From assembly GCA_963824225.1 (NCBI GenBank), contig CAWGOF010000003.1:2356001-2420000 (forward strand): a DNA stretch of 64,000 bases, read 5' to 3'. Positions 34,723 to 43,108 of this stretch are shown here, in pieces. The DNA comes from CAWGOF01 sp963824225 (GTDB taxonomy: Bacteria; Acidobacteriota; Polarisedimenticolia; Polarisedimenticolales; Polarisedimenticolaceae). How positions within the stretch are numbered: position 1 is the stretch's first letter; each line of letters begins with the position of its first letter. The notes beneath the pieces are model-generated. The model ran no database searches. It saw only the letters and a program-made list of their open reading frames with translations, and was not told the DNA's origin. Both the position numbers and the translations under genes were made by a program.

Positions 34723-35262
34723 CTGAAGCTGCTCGTCACCGGTGAGCCGGGCTCGGGCAAGACGACCGTCATCCGCAAGGTCGCGGCAGAGATCCAGGAT
34801 CGCGTTCCGCTCCGCGGCTTCTTCACCGAGGAGATCCGCACAGGTCGGGTGCGCGAGGGGTTTCGCGGTGTGACGTTCGACGGCCGCACGTTCCCGCTGG
34901 CTCACCGCAAGACCGGCGGATCGCCGCGGGTCGGCGCGTACGGGGTCGACCTCGTGGGGCTCGAGACGGTGGGTCTCGAATCGCTCGCACGCCGGCCCGA
35001 TACTCGACTCGTGGTGGTCGACGAGATCGGCAAGATGGAGCTCCTCTCGCCGCGCTTCCGCTCGGCGATCGTGTCGCTCCTCGAATCGGACGTTCCGCTG
35101 CTGGCGACGATCGCGCTCCACGGGGTCGGGCTCGTCAAGCGGCTGCGGCACGATCCGCGGGTCACGCTCCTGCGCGTGCGCCCCGATAACCGCTACGGCG
35201 TCGTCGGCGAGATCCTGAGGCGTCTCGCGGCCGAGGGCATCCTTCCGGCGGCCAAGGCCTGA
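34723..35262 (+). CDS. THEP1-type nucleoside-triphosphatase
   Basis: 179 residues if begun at the CTG at 34723 (LKLLVTGEPGSGKTT). The Walker A loop is GEPGSGKTT at residues 7-15, GFFTEEIR follows, and Walker B is LVVVDEIGKME near residue 100. Together with the size of about 180 residues these identify the PF03266 family. No ATG, GTG or TTG lies in frame before the Walker A loop, back to the methyltransferase stop; the first canonical start (34849) would remove the P-loop. There is no ribosome site, only tRNA. It is probably translated from a leaderless processed transcript. Confidence 0.85.
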   Translation: MKLLVTGEPGSGKTTVIRKVAAEIQDRVPLRGFFTEEIRTGRVREGFRGVTFDGRTFPLAHRKTGGSPRVGAYGVDLVGLETVGLESLARRPDTRLVVVDEIGKMELLSPRFRSAIVSLLESDVPLLATIALHGVGLVKRLRHDPRVTLLRVRPDNRYGVVGEILRRLAAEGILPAAKA

Positions 35263-35272
35263 CGCTCGGCGA

Positions 35273-37270
35273 TCAGCCACCCATGCGCGGGCCAGCGCGC
35301 CGGGCCGCGCCCGCCTGGGCCAGCCGCTCCGTGATCCGCGCCGCCTCGCGGGCCTCGTCGGCCCGCCCGGCCTCGCGCGCGGCGTTGGCGATGAAGTTCC
35401 ATGCGTCTCGCGACTCGGGATCGAGGACGGCAGCCTGGCGCGCCGCGTCCGTCGCCTCGCCGAACCGCCCCATCGACGCGAGCACCGCCGCCCGGTTCAG
35501 GTGGAGCCCCGCGGTCCACGGCTCGCGCTCGATCGCGCGGGCGTACGCATCGAGCGCCTCGGCGGGCGCGCCGAGCGTCCAGACGGTCCGGCCGTACTCG
35601 GCCAGCGCCTTCACGTCCTTGGGATCGTCGTCGAGCATCTTCTTGAACACGTCGCGCGCCTGGGCCACCTCGCCCTTCGACGCGAGCGCCTGACCCAGGG
35701 CGAACTGCGCTTCGCGGTTCGCGGCGTCCTTCTCGAGCGTGCGCCGCAGCTCGGCGATCGCATCGTCCCACCGCCCCTGGAGCGCGTACGTCTTGCCCAG
35801 GTAGAACCGCGTGTCGATCGTGTCGTGCCCGTGCCGAATGGCCTGGCTGAACTCGTCGATGACGCCGTTCCATAGCGCGTTCCGGACCTGCTGCGGCCGG
35901 TCCTCGGCGACGAGAAACTTGGCTCGCCCGCGGTAGAACGCCTGCTCGCCCGGGCTCATCGAGGCGAGGTCGGCCGGCCAGACGGGCGCGATCTCTTGCC
36001 CCGGATGATCTCCCGGCTCCGTGTCGATGCGGCGGCGAATCCAGTGGTCCGTGAATGTGGTGAATCGCTGGTCGTCGGGCTCCCCACGGCGCATGTGGCA
36101 CGCCACGCAATCGTCGGGAATACCCGCCGTGCTCGCGCGGCTCGCCGCGTCGCCGAGGCAGTCCTCCGTGGCGTGGCACCCGAGGCACTTGCGCCGGAAC
36201 AGGTCGGGCGGACGGTCCTCGTGGTACACGGTGACGTGCGGGTTGTGGCACGTCAGGCACTCGATCTTCCCGCCGCTCTCCTTGAAGCAGCGGCTGAGAA
36301 TCAGCCGGTCGACCTGCGACGACAGACCGAATTCGTGCTGCGACTTCTCGACGGTCGAGAACGGGATCGCCACGGCGCTGAGTAGCTGGCCCGGCCGGTA
36401 GTCCGGCAGCTCGAGACCCGGCCGTTGCACGCGCTTGGTCGTCTTCGAGTCGGCGTGATGACACTGCGCGCACAGGTGCAAGCGCTCGTTCGAGGTCAGG
36501 CGGCGCGGGTTGACGATCGTCGCATCGAGCTCGCCCGTCGACGAGGCGTTGCCGTCGCTCCAGCGCGCGACGTGCAGCGCTCCGGGACCGTGGCAGCGCT
36601 CGCAGTCGATCCCGTGCGGGATCGGCTTCTCGAACAGGTTGCGCTCGCCGGCCACGGGGTTCATCGCCGCGTTGTGACAGAACAGACAGCTCGAGCCGAT
36701 CTCGCGGCCGAAGTGGTCGTTCTTGACCTCGAAGCCCGGGCACAGGTCCCAGCGCGAGGCCTGGGGATACCAGCAGATCGGCGCCTGGAACAGCCGCTCG
36801 TCGAGCGTGACCAGATACGAGCGGTTGTGATTGTTCGAGCCGACGACCCATTCGAGCTCGCGCTCGTCGGCCGCGATCTCGCGCCCCTTCGAGTCGAGGA
36901 GGAACTGTCGCTGGTAGTACTTGCCGTCGCGCTCGGTCATGCGGTAGCGCAGGTCGGTCGTCTCGACGACGAACTCGTTGTGCGTCTTGAAATCCTCGAC
37001 GGCGCGCTTGGGCGACATCGGATAGAACGATCGGCCCATCCCGGTCTGGGCGAACGTCGTCGCGATGTCCAGGTGGCACGGCCGGCACTCGGTCACGCCG
37101 ACGTAGCCGACGCTCGGATCCTGGTTCGCGAAGCGCAGCGCCGCCGACTCGGACCGCGCGCGGTCGCCGCCGCCCGAGCAGCCCAGGCCGACGAGGCTCG
37201 TGCCGAGAAGCACGAGGCTCGCGCCGAGAAGCGCGAGGCTCGCGAACGCTGGCAACCGTGCCGGTTTCAC
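35273..37270 (-). CDS. Heptaheme cytochrome c with TPR tail
   Basis: 665 residues from a GTG at 37270 (an in-frame TTG at 37279 is possible). The hydrophobic signal ends near Cys31 (LVGLGC), possibly lipidated though the lipobox is imperfect. Seven CxxCH sites follow: CRPCH (62), CLFCH, CERCH, CAQCH, CLTCH, CLGCH and CVACH. From about 440 the protein is TPR (TRFYLGKTYALQGRWDDAIAELRR). Such proteins carry electrons in the periplasm and dock partners through the TPR part. It is convergent with the NTPase gene and divergent from the thiolase. Confidence 0.9.
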   Translation of the reverse strand: MKPARLPAFASLALLGASLVLLGTSLVGLGCSGGGDRARSESAALRFANQDPSVGYVGVTECRPCHLDIATTFAQTGMGRSFYPMSPKRAVEDFKTHNEFVVETTDLRYRMTERDGKYYQRQFLLDSKGREIAADERELEWVVGSNNHNRSYLVTLDERLFQAPICWYPQASRWDLCPGFEVKNDHFGREIGSSCLFCHNAAMNPVAGERNLFEKPIPHGIDCERCHGPGALHVARWSDGNASSTGELDATIVNPRRLTSNERLHLCAQCHHADSKTTKRVQRPGLELPDYRPGQLLSAVAIPFSTVEKSQHEFGLSSQVDRLILSRCFKESGGKIECLTCHNPHVTVYHEDRPPDLFRRKCLGCHATEDCLGDAASRASTAGIPDDCVACHMRRGEPDDQRFTTFTDHWIRRRIDTEPGDHPGQEIAPVWPADLASMSPGEQAFYRGRAKFLVAEDRPQQVRNALWNGVIDEFSQAIRHGHDTIDTRFYLGKTYALQGRWDDAIAELRRTLEKDAANREAQFALGQALASKGEVAQARDVFKKMLDDDPKDVKALAEYGRTVWTLGAPAEALDAYARAIEREPWTAGLHLNRAAVLASMGRFGEATDAARQAAVLDPESRDAWNFIANAAREAGRADEAREAARITERLAQAGAARRAGPRMGG
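37191..37242 (-). repeat. 21-bp tandem repeat inside a signal-peptide sequence
   Basis: CGAGGCTCG recurs with a 21-bp period (37192, 37213, 37234), encoding the leucine-rich core as LLGASLV and LLGTSLV units. About two and a half copies are present. Slippage in steps of 21 bp would lengthen or shorten the export signal by seven residues without a frameshift. Confidence 0.7.
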
Positions 37271-37366
37271 GGGCTTCAATATACCCGGGCAGGTGTCGGA
37301 CCGCCCCGGCGTGCTGGTATTCTGGATCTCGGTGCCGGGCCGGCACCCCAACGCGGGAGCGAGCCG

Positions 37367-38572
37367 ATGCGATTCGAGCGGTCGTACGTCCCTTACGGCG
37401 CGTACTGGAGCACGCCGTTCACCAAGTGGCAAGGTAGCCTGTCGAACCTGAACGCCGTCGCGCTCGCCGCCCAGACCGCGCGCAAGGCCCTCGCGTCCCG
37501 GGACGTGCCGGCGAGCGCGATCGACTCGATCGTGCTCGGGCTCACCGTGCCGCAGAAGCACGCGCTCTACGGCGGTCCGTGGGCCGCGGCGCTGATCGGC
37601 GCCGAGACGATCACCGGGACGATGGTGTCCCAGGCCTGCGCCACGGGCGCGCGCGCGATCGCGACCGCCGCATCCGAGGTCGAGCTGTCGGGCGATCGAA
37701 CGGTCCTGGCCCTCACGGCCGACCGGTGCAGCAACGGCCCGCACATCTACTACCCGAACCCGGCGGGGCCCGGCGGAACCGGAGACAAGGAAGACGTCGT
37801 CCTCGACAGCTTCGGTCTCGACCCGTGGGCCCGGAACTCGATGATCGAGACGGCGGAGAAGGTCGCCGCCGAGCAGAAGATCTCGCGCGAGGAGCAGGAT
37901 GCGTTGACGCTCCTGCGCTACTCGCAGTACCAGGAAGCGCTGGCCGACGGCCAGGCGTTCCAGCGCCGGTACATGATCCTGCCGTTCGAGGTGTCGGACG
38001 AGCGCAGCGGCAAGGTCGTGGCGCGGGTCGAGGGCGACGAGGGCGTGTTCCAGACGACGGCCGAGGGGCTCGCGCGGCTCAAGCCGGTCCTGCCGAACGG
38101 CAGCGTGACGTTTGGCAGCCAGACCCATCCGGCCGACGGCAACTGTGGAATCGTCGTCACCACGCGGGACAAGGCGCGCGCGTTCTCGCGCAATGCAGAC
38201 CTCGAGGTGCGGATCCTGTCCTACGGCCAGGCCCGCGTGGGCAAGGGGCTGATGGCCAAGGCCACCGCACCCGCGGCGCGCCAGGCACTGTCGAACGCGA
38301 GCGTCGAGCTGCGCGACCTCGCCGTGGTCAAGACCCACAATCCGTTCGCGGTGAACGACGTGTTCCTCGCGCGCGAGCTGGGTCTCGCGCCCGACCAGTT
38401 CAACCGGTACGGCTCGTCCCTCGTGTTCGGCCACCCGCAGGGACCGACCGGCATGCGTCTCGTGATCGAGACGATCGAGGAGCTGGCGCTGCGCGGCGGC
38501 GGACGCGGGCTGTTCGTCGGTTGCGCCGCAGGCGACACCGCGGCGGCGATCGTCGTCCAGGTGGGTCGCTGA
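37367..38572 (+). CDS. Thiolase-family acetyl-CoA acyltransferase
   Basis: 401 residues from ATG 37367. The nucleophilic Cys is in MVSQACATGARAI near residue 93, then HNPFAVND and GHPQGPTGMR carry the active-site His and loop. The second Cys is in VGCAAGDTAAAI (thiolase CxGxG replaced by CAAGD). It is shorter and more divergent than FadA-type thiolases, so the chain length and the direction (biosynthetic or degradative) are open. No partner beta-oxidation genes are nearby. Confidence 0.85.
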   Translation: MRFERSYVPYGAYWSTPFTKWQGSLSNLNAVALAAQTARKALASRDVPASAIDSIVLGLTVPQKHALYGGPWAAALIGAETITGTMVSQACATGARAIATAASEVELSGDRTVLALTADRCSNGPHIYYPNPAGPGGTGDKEDVVLDSFGLDPWARNSMIETAEKVAAEQKISREEQDALTLLRYSQYQEALADGQAFQRRYMILPFEVSDERSGKVVARVEGDEGVFQTTAEGLARLKPVLPNGSVTFGSQTHPADGNCGIVVTTRDKARAFSRNADLEVRILSYGQARVGKGLMAKATAPAARQALSNASVELRDLAVVKTHNPFAVNDVFLARELGLAPDQFNRYGSSLVFGHPQGPTGMRLVIETIEELALRGGGRGLFVGCAAGDTAAAIVVQVGR

Positions 38573-38586
38573 CCCTGGGTCGCGAC

Positions 38587-39375
38587 GTGGGCGCGCGCCA
38601 GCTGACCGGCTCGGTGCTCCTCGCGACGCTGGCCGTCGCTCTGCCTGCCGACGCGAAGAAGATCGACGTCCGGGGCCTGCGGCTGTACTACGAGCTGCGG
38701 GGCAAGGGCGCTGCGCTCGTCGTCTTCGACGCCGGCCTCGGCGAAACCCACGAGACCTGGCGCTGGGTCTGGCCCGAAGTCGCCCGCTTCGCGCGCGTGT
38801 TCCTGTACGACCGGGCGGGTATCGGGCGGAGCGAACCCGGGCCCGAGCCGCGTACGAGCGAGCAGATGGTCGAGGAGCTGCACGCGCTCCTGGCCCACGC
38901 GGGGCTTCACGGCCCGTACATTCTCGTCGGTCACTCGTTCGGTGGGCTCAACGTGCAGCTGTTTGCAAGCCGCTACCCGGACCAGGTGACGGCGCTCGTC
39001 CTCCTCGAGCCGACGCCGCTCGACTACCCGGCGCGCGAGGCGTCGCTCCTGACCGCGTTCGACCGGGCCAAGCAGGCGACGCTGATCGGCGCGAGCACCG
39101 CGGGGGTGCGGCGCGAGCATGCGGCGATCGCGACGAGCGTCGAGCAGGTACGCGCGGCACGGCCGTTCCCGAAGCGCCGCGTGGCCCTCCTGTCCTCGAC
39201 GCGGTCGGAGGGGACGCCGGCGTTCCAGAAAGCGTGGCTCGAGATGCAGAGCGCACTCGCGCGGGAGCTCGACGTCGACCTGCACCTGATCACGAGCCGA
39301 TCGGGGCACTACCTGCAGTTCGACGCACCCGAGCTGGTGGTCGACGCGGTCCGGGACGCCGTCGAAGACCGCTGA
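38587..39375 (+). CDS. Exported alpha/beta hydrolase
   Basis: 262 residues from GTG 38587, 14 bp after the thiolase. A signal peptide (QLTGSVLLATLAVALPADA) is followed by the hydrolase fold: VFDAGLGETHETWRWV replaces the usual HG oxyanion motif, Ser is in LVGHSFGGLN near residue 118, and the base His is in SRSGHYLQF. The acid is probably in the preceding strand. It acts in the periplasm on an unknown ester or amide. Confidence 0.83.
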   Translation: MGARQLTGSVLLATLAVALPADAKKIDVRGLRLYYELRGKGAALVVFDAGLGETHETWRWVWPEVARFARVFLYDRAGIGRSEPGPEPRTSEQMVEELHALLAHAGLHGPYILVGHSFGGLNVQLFASRYPDQVTALVLLEPTPLDYPAREASLLTAFDRAKQATLIGASTAGVRREHAAIATSVEQVRAARPFPKRRVALLSSTRSEGTPAFQKAWLEMQSALARELDVDLHLITSRSGHYLQFDAPELVVDAVRDAVEDR

Positions 39376-39442
39376 GCAGCGCCGTTGCGGCACGGGAACC
39401 CGTCAGGCGCCCCGCTCGCCGGACTCGAGGTATCTCCGTGGC

Positions 39443-39718
39443 GTGAAGCTCGTCGTCGGTCAGCCCGTGGGTCTGCCGTGCCGGGTCGAGCCGTGCGCGC
39501 TCCCCGGCGAGTCGCTCGTGACGATCGACCTCGATGGCGAGCGGATCGCCGGCTTCGTCCGGAACGAGATGCTCGACGGCTCGACGCTCCGTGCCGTGGT
39601 TCGAGCGGTGGACGAGCGCTCGGTCACGCTCGGCCTCCCCGGGGCGTTCTTCCTGCGCGCCACCGACCGCGCGACGCTCGGCGTCGCGTGGGCTCGTGAC
39701 CACCTCCATCTCCTTTGA
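39443..39718 (+). CDS. Small hypothetical protein
   Basis: 91 residues from a GTG at 39443. The sequence is acidic with beta-strand character (SLVTIDLDGERIAGFVRNEML, DERSVTLGLPGAFFLRAT) and no membrane helix. I do not recognise a family. It keeps a coding-like composition between the hydrolase and the cytochrome gene, which starts 39 bp downstream. Function is unknown. Confidence 0.5.
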   Translation: MKLVVGQPVGLPCRVEPCALPGESLVTIDLDGERIAGFVRNEMLDGSTLRAVVRAVDERSVTLGLPGAFFLRATDRATLGVAWARDHLHLL

Positions 39719-39757
39719 GGCGTCGACAGGGGTAGAATCGCGGTCCGAGGGGTGTGC

Positions 39758-41161
39758 TTGCGGATCCGCTCGTTCTTCGCCTCCCTGTCCCGCGATCCCG
39801 TCGGGCTGCTGGGCTGCGCGCTCACGACGGCCAGCGCGCTCTTGATCCTTACACTGTTCGGGCTCGAGCTCGTGGGGTTCCACGGCAATCCGTACGTCGG
39901 GATTCTCGCGTACCTCATCCTGCCGGCGGTGTTCCTGCTCGGCCTGTTGCTGATCCCGCTCGGCGTCAGGCGGCAGCGCAAGCGCGCGGCCCGACTCGGG
40001 CAGGACGCGACGGCGTTCCCGGTCATCGACCTGAACCGCGACCGGACGCGCAACGTCGCGCTGACGTTCCTCGTGCTGACCTTGGCGAACATCGTGATCC
40101 TGGCCGTCGCCACGTACAAGGGTGTCGAGGTGATGGAATCGGCGACGTTCTGCGGCACCACGTGCCACACCGTGATGCAGCCGGAACACACGGCCTACCA
40201 ACGATCGCCGCACGCGCGCGTGCGCTGCGTCGAGTGCCACATCGGAGCGGGGGCGAGCTGGTTCGTGCGCTCGAAGCTCTCGGGGGCGTGGCAGGTCGTG
40301 TCGGTCGTGTTCGACCTGTACGACCGTCCGATCCCCACGCCGGTGCACAACCTGCGTCCGGCGCGGGAGACGTGCGAGCAGTGCCACTGGCCGAGCCAGT
40401 TCGTCGGGGACCGGCTCAAGGTCATCACGCGGCACGTCGACGACGAGTCGAATACGCCGTCCAAGACCGTCGTGCTCCTGCGCGTCGGGGGGATCGAAGG
40501 TCGGGTGTCCCGCGGCATCCACTGGCACGTCGATCCGTCCCACGAGCTGCGGTATCGCGCGAGCGAGGATCGGGAGACGATCCACGAAGTCGAGCTCCGC
40601 CGGACCGATGGGACGACGCAGCGGTTCCGTGGCCCTACCGCCGACGCGAACCCGGGCGGCGAGTGGCGGGTCATGGACTGCGTCGACTGTCACAACCGCC
40701 CGACGCACGTTCATCGCCAACCCGACGAGGAGATCGACCTGGCGATCGAGCACCGCACGATCGATGGGACACTGCCGTATGTGTACCGCGAGGGGCTGCG
40801 CCTGCTGCGCGAGAGCCACGCGTCGCACGACGCGGCGCGCCGCGCGATCGCCCAGGGTCTCGAGCGGTTCTACGCCGAGTCGTATCCCGAGGTGTCCCGT
40901 ACGCGGGCCGACGACATCGCGCAGGCCGGACGGTCGCTCGGTGACCTCTACTCGTTCAACGTGTTTCCGCAGATGAACGTCACGTGGGGCACGTACCCCA
41001 ACCATATCGGGCATCGCGACTTCCCGGGTTGCTTCCGCTGTCACGACGAGGAGCATCGGACCTCGGACGGCCGCACGATCTCGCAGGACTGCTCGACGTG
41101 CCACACGCTGCTCGCGGTCGAGGAGCAGAACCCCGAGATCCTGTCCTCGCTCAACCCGTAG
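39758..41161 (+). CDS. NapC/NirT-type membrane cytochrome c with six heme sites
   Basis: 467 residues if begun at TTG 39758, which has GAGGGG five bases upstream; the GTG at 39752 abuts that site. Two or three N-terminal membrane helices precede FCGTTCHTVMQPEHTAYQ, a CX3CH heme site with a following Met, as in the NrfH/NapC quinol site. Five ordinary CxxCH sites follow: CVECH, CEQCH, CVDCH, CFRCH and CSTCH. It probably oxidises menaquinol and passes electrons to a periplasmic partner, likely the 11-heme protein downstream. Confidence 0.88.
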   Translation: MRIRSFFASLSRDPVGLLGCALTTASALLILTLFGLELVGFHGNPYVGILAYLILPAVFLLGLLLIPLGVRRQRKRAARLGQDATAFPVIDLNRDRTRNVALTFLVLTLANIVILAVATYKGVEVMESATFCGTTCHTVMQPEHTAYQRSPHARVRCVECHIGAGASWFVRSKLSGAWQVVSVVFDLYDRPIPTPVHNLRPARETCEQCHWPSQFVGDRLKVITRHVDDESNTPSKTVVLLRVGGIEGRVSRGIHWHVDPSHELRYRASEDRETIHEVELRRTDGTTQRFRGPTADANPGGEWRVMDCVDCHNRPTHVHRQPDEEIDLAIEHRTIDGTLPYVYREGLRLLRESHASHDAARRAIAQGLERFYAESYPEVSRTRADDIAQAGRSLGDLYSFNVFPQMNVTWGTYPNHIGHRDFPGCFRCHDEEHRTSDGRTISQDCSTCHTLLAVEEQNPEILSSLNP

Positions 41162-41188
41162 CGTCGTCCGCACGACAAGGTTGAGGAC

Positions 41189-41204
41189 GATCGGGCTCCC
41201 GATC
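41189..41204 (+). terminator. Short hairpin after the NapC-type gene
   Basis: GATCGG-GCTC-CCGATC forms a 6-7 bp stem 27 bp after the stop, followed by TTCGTT. It is a weak terminator candidate inside a 105-bp gap and may only attenuate read-through to the next cytochrome gene. Confidence 0.35.
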
Positions 41205-41266
41205 TTCGTTCGTCAGCGCCCGGTCGTGGCTCGGCACTTGCTCCCGCTCCAGGTGAGGTGGGATGA

Positions 41267-43108
41267 GTGACTCCTCGAGCCGCTGCGGCTGTGATTCTCG
41301 CGACCGGACAGGTCCTTTGGACGGTCGCATCCGCGGCGCCGGCCTGCATCGAATGCCACGATTCCGATCCCGATCCCGCCGCGTTCGTGTCGAGCGTCCA
41401 CGGTGGGCTCGACTGCGCGAATTGCCACACGAAGGCCGAGGACCTGCCCCACGACGCGACGGCCGGAGACGTGGACTGCGGGTCGTGTCACGCCGACACC
41501 GTCGATGCCTATCGAGGGAGCGTGCACGGGGTGTCGCAAGAGAACGGCGTCACCGAGGTGCCGTCGTGCACGTCGTGCCACGGACCGATCCACGCCGTGC
41601 TGTCCGCGGCCGACGAGCGCTCACCGGTCCATGCGGGAAACCTCGCGGCGACGTGCGGCGCGTGTCATGCGAACCCCGAGATCGTGCAGAAGTTCGGCAT
41701 CCCCGTGGCGAAGCCGATCGAGGCGTACGCCGAGAGCGTCCACGCCCGCTCGAGCCGCGAAGACGGCGGCGCGACGTGCAGCAGCTGCCACGGGAGCCAC
41801 GACATCCGCCGCGCGTCCGATCCGCAATCGACTGTCTTCCACACGCGGGTGCCCGAGACGTGCGGGCAATGCCACGCGGACATCGAGATCGCGTATCGCA
41901 AGAGCGTTCACGGTCGCGCCGTGTCGCATGGGGCGCGCGAAGCCCCCGTGTGCACCGACTGCCACGGGGAGCACAGGATCCTGTCGCCCGAGAGCGAACG
42001 CTCGCCGGTCCACGTGACGAACGCGCCGAGGATGACCTGCGGTCGCTGCCACGGCGATCTGCGACTCGCCGAGAAATACGACATCGCCGCCACGGCAGTA
42101 GCGACCTACGAGGACAGCTACCACGGCCTGGCCGTGCGGTCGGGCAAGGTCACCGCCGCCAGCTGTAGCTCGTGCCACGGCTTGCACGACATTCTCCCAT
42201 CGAGCGACCCCGCGTCGCACGTCCACAAGCACAACCTTCCGACGACCTGCGGCGCGTGCCATCCCGGGGCCGGGTCGAAGTTCGCGATCGGCACGGTCCA
42301 CGTGCTCCCCACCGAGCGCACGCATGCGGCGGTGTATTGGGTCCGGCAGGCCTACCTGTGGATCATCGGCGTGACGATCGGAGCGATGCTCCTGCACAAC
42401 CTGCTCGATCTGTATCGCAAGGCCCGCCGGCGCCACGCGGTCACCCCGTACACGGTCGGCCCGCCGCGCCAGCGCATGCGTCTCGGCTTTCGCGTGGCCC
42501 ATGGGGCGATGGGACTCAGCTTCGCTGTGCTCGTGTGGACCGGGTTCGCACTGACCTACCCCGAGAGCTTCTGGGCCGCGCCGCTCGTGCGGTTCGAGGA
42601 GCAGCTCGGGCTGCGCGGATGGCTCCATCGTTTCGCGGCGATCGTCCTGCTCGGCTCGATCGCGTTCCACTTCGTCCACCTCGCGGTGGACAAGCGTGCG
42701 CGCGCGTGTGTCGCCCGCATGTGCCCGACGCGTCACGACATCACCGAGCTGCGCGAGCGGCTACGCTGGTACTTCGGTCGCCGCGCCGATCCGCCGCCGA
42801 GCCCGACGGTCGGATATCCGGAGAAGATCGAGTACCTGGCGCTGCTGTGGGGCGTGGGGGTGATGGCGATCACCGGCTTCGCTCTGTGGTTCGAGAACAC
42901 GATGCTGCGCTACTTCCCCAAGTGGCTCGGCGACGTGGCGACCGTGATCCACTTCTACGAGGCGGTGCTGGCGACGCTCGCGATCGTGGTCTGGCACTTC
43001 TACTTCGTGCTGTTCGATCCGGTGATCTATCCGATGGACACGGGATGGCTGACCGGCCGCGAAGCGCCGGGCCGGTCGGCCGAACGTGCGCCCGACTCGG
43101 ACCCGTGA
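41267..43108 (+). CDS. Eleven-heme cytochrome c fused to cytochrome b domain
   Basis: 613 residues from a GTG at 41267. A signal peptide (AAAAVILATGQVLWTVASA) precedes eleven CxxCH sites: CIECH, CANCH, CGSCH, CTSCH, CGACH, CSSCH, CGQCH, CTDCH, CGRCH, CSSCH and CGACH, spaced over residues 27-330. After a membrane anchor (AYLWIIGVTIGAMLLHNLL), the C-terminal 250 residues form a four-helix membrane cytochrome b of the thiosulfate-reductase/hydrogenase type, with heme His in AHGAMGLSF, HRFAAIVLLGSIAFHFVH and VIHFYEAVLATLAIVVWHFYF. It can exchange electrons between the quinone pool and periplasm in one chain. Confidence 0.92.
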   Translation: MTPRAAAAVILATGQVLWTVASAAPACIECHDSDPDPAAFVSSVHGGLDCANCHTKAEDLPHDATAGDVDCGSCHADTVDAYRGSVHGVSQENGVTEVPSCTSCHGPIHAVLSAADERSPVHAGNLAATCGACHANPEIVQKFGIPVAKPIEAYAESVHARSSREDGGATCSSCHGSHDIRRASDPQSTVFHTRVPETCGQCHADIEIAYRKSVHGRAVSHGAREAPVCTDCHGEHRILSPESERSPVHVTNAPRMTCGRCHGDLRLAEKYDIAATAVATYEDSYHGLAVRSGKVTAASCSSCHGLHDILPSSDPASHVHKHNLPTTCGACHPGAGSKFAIGTVHVLPTERTHAAVYWVRQAYLWIIGVTIGAMLLHNLLDLYRKARRRHAVTPYTVGPPRQRMRLGFRVAHGAMGLSFAVLVWTGFALTYPESFWAAPLVRFEEQLGLRGWLHRFAAIVLLGSIAFHFVHLAVDKRARACVARMCPTRHDITELRERLRWYFGRRADPPPSPTVGYPEKIEYLALLWGVGVMAITGFALWFENTMLRYFPKWLGDVATVIHFYEAVLATLAIVVWHFYFVLFDPVIYPMDTGWLTGREAPGRSAERAPDSDP

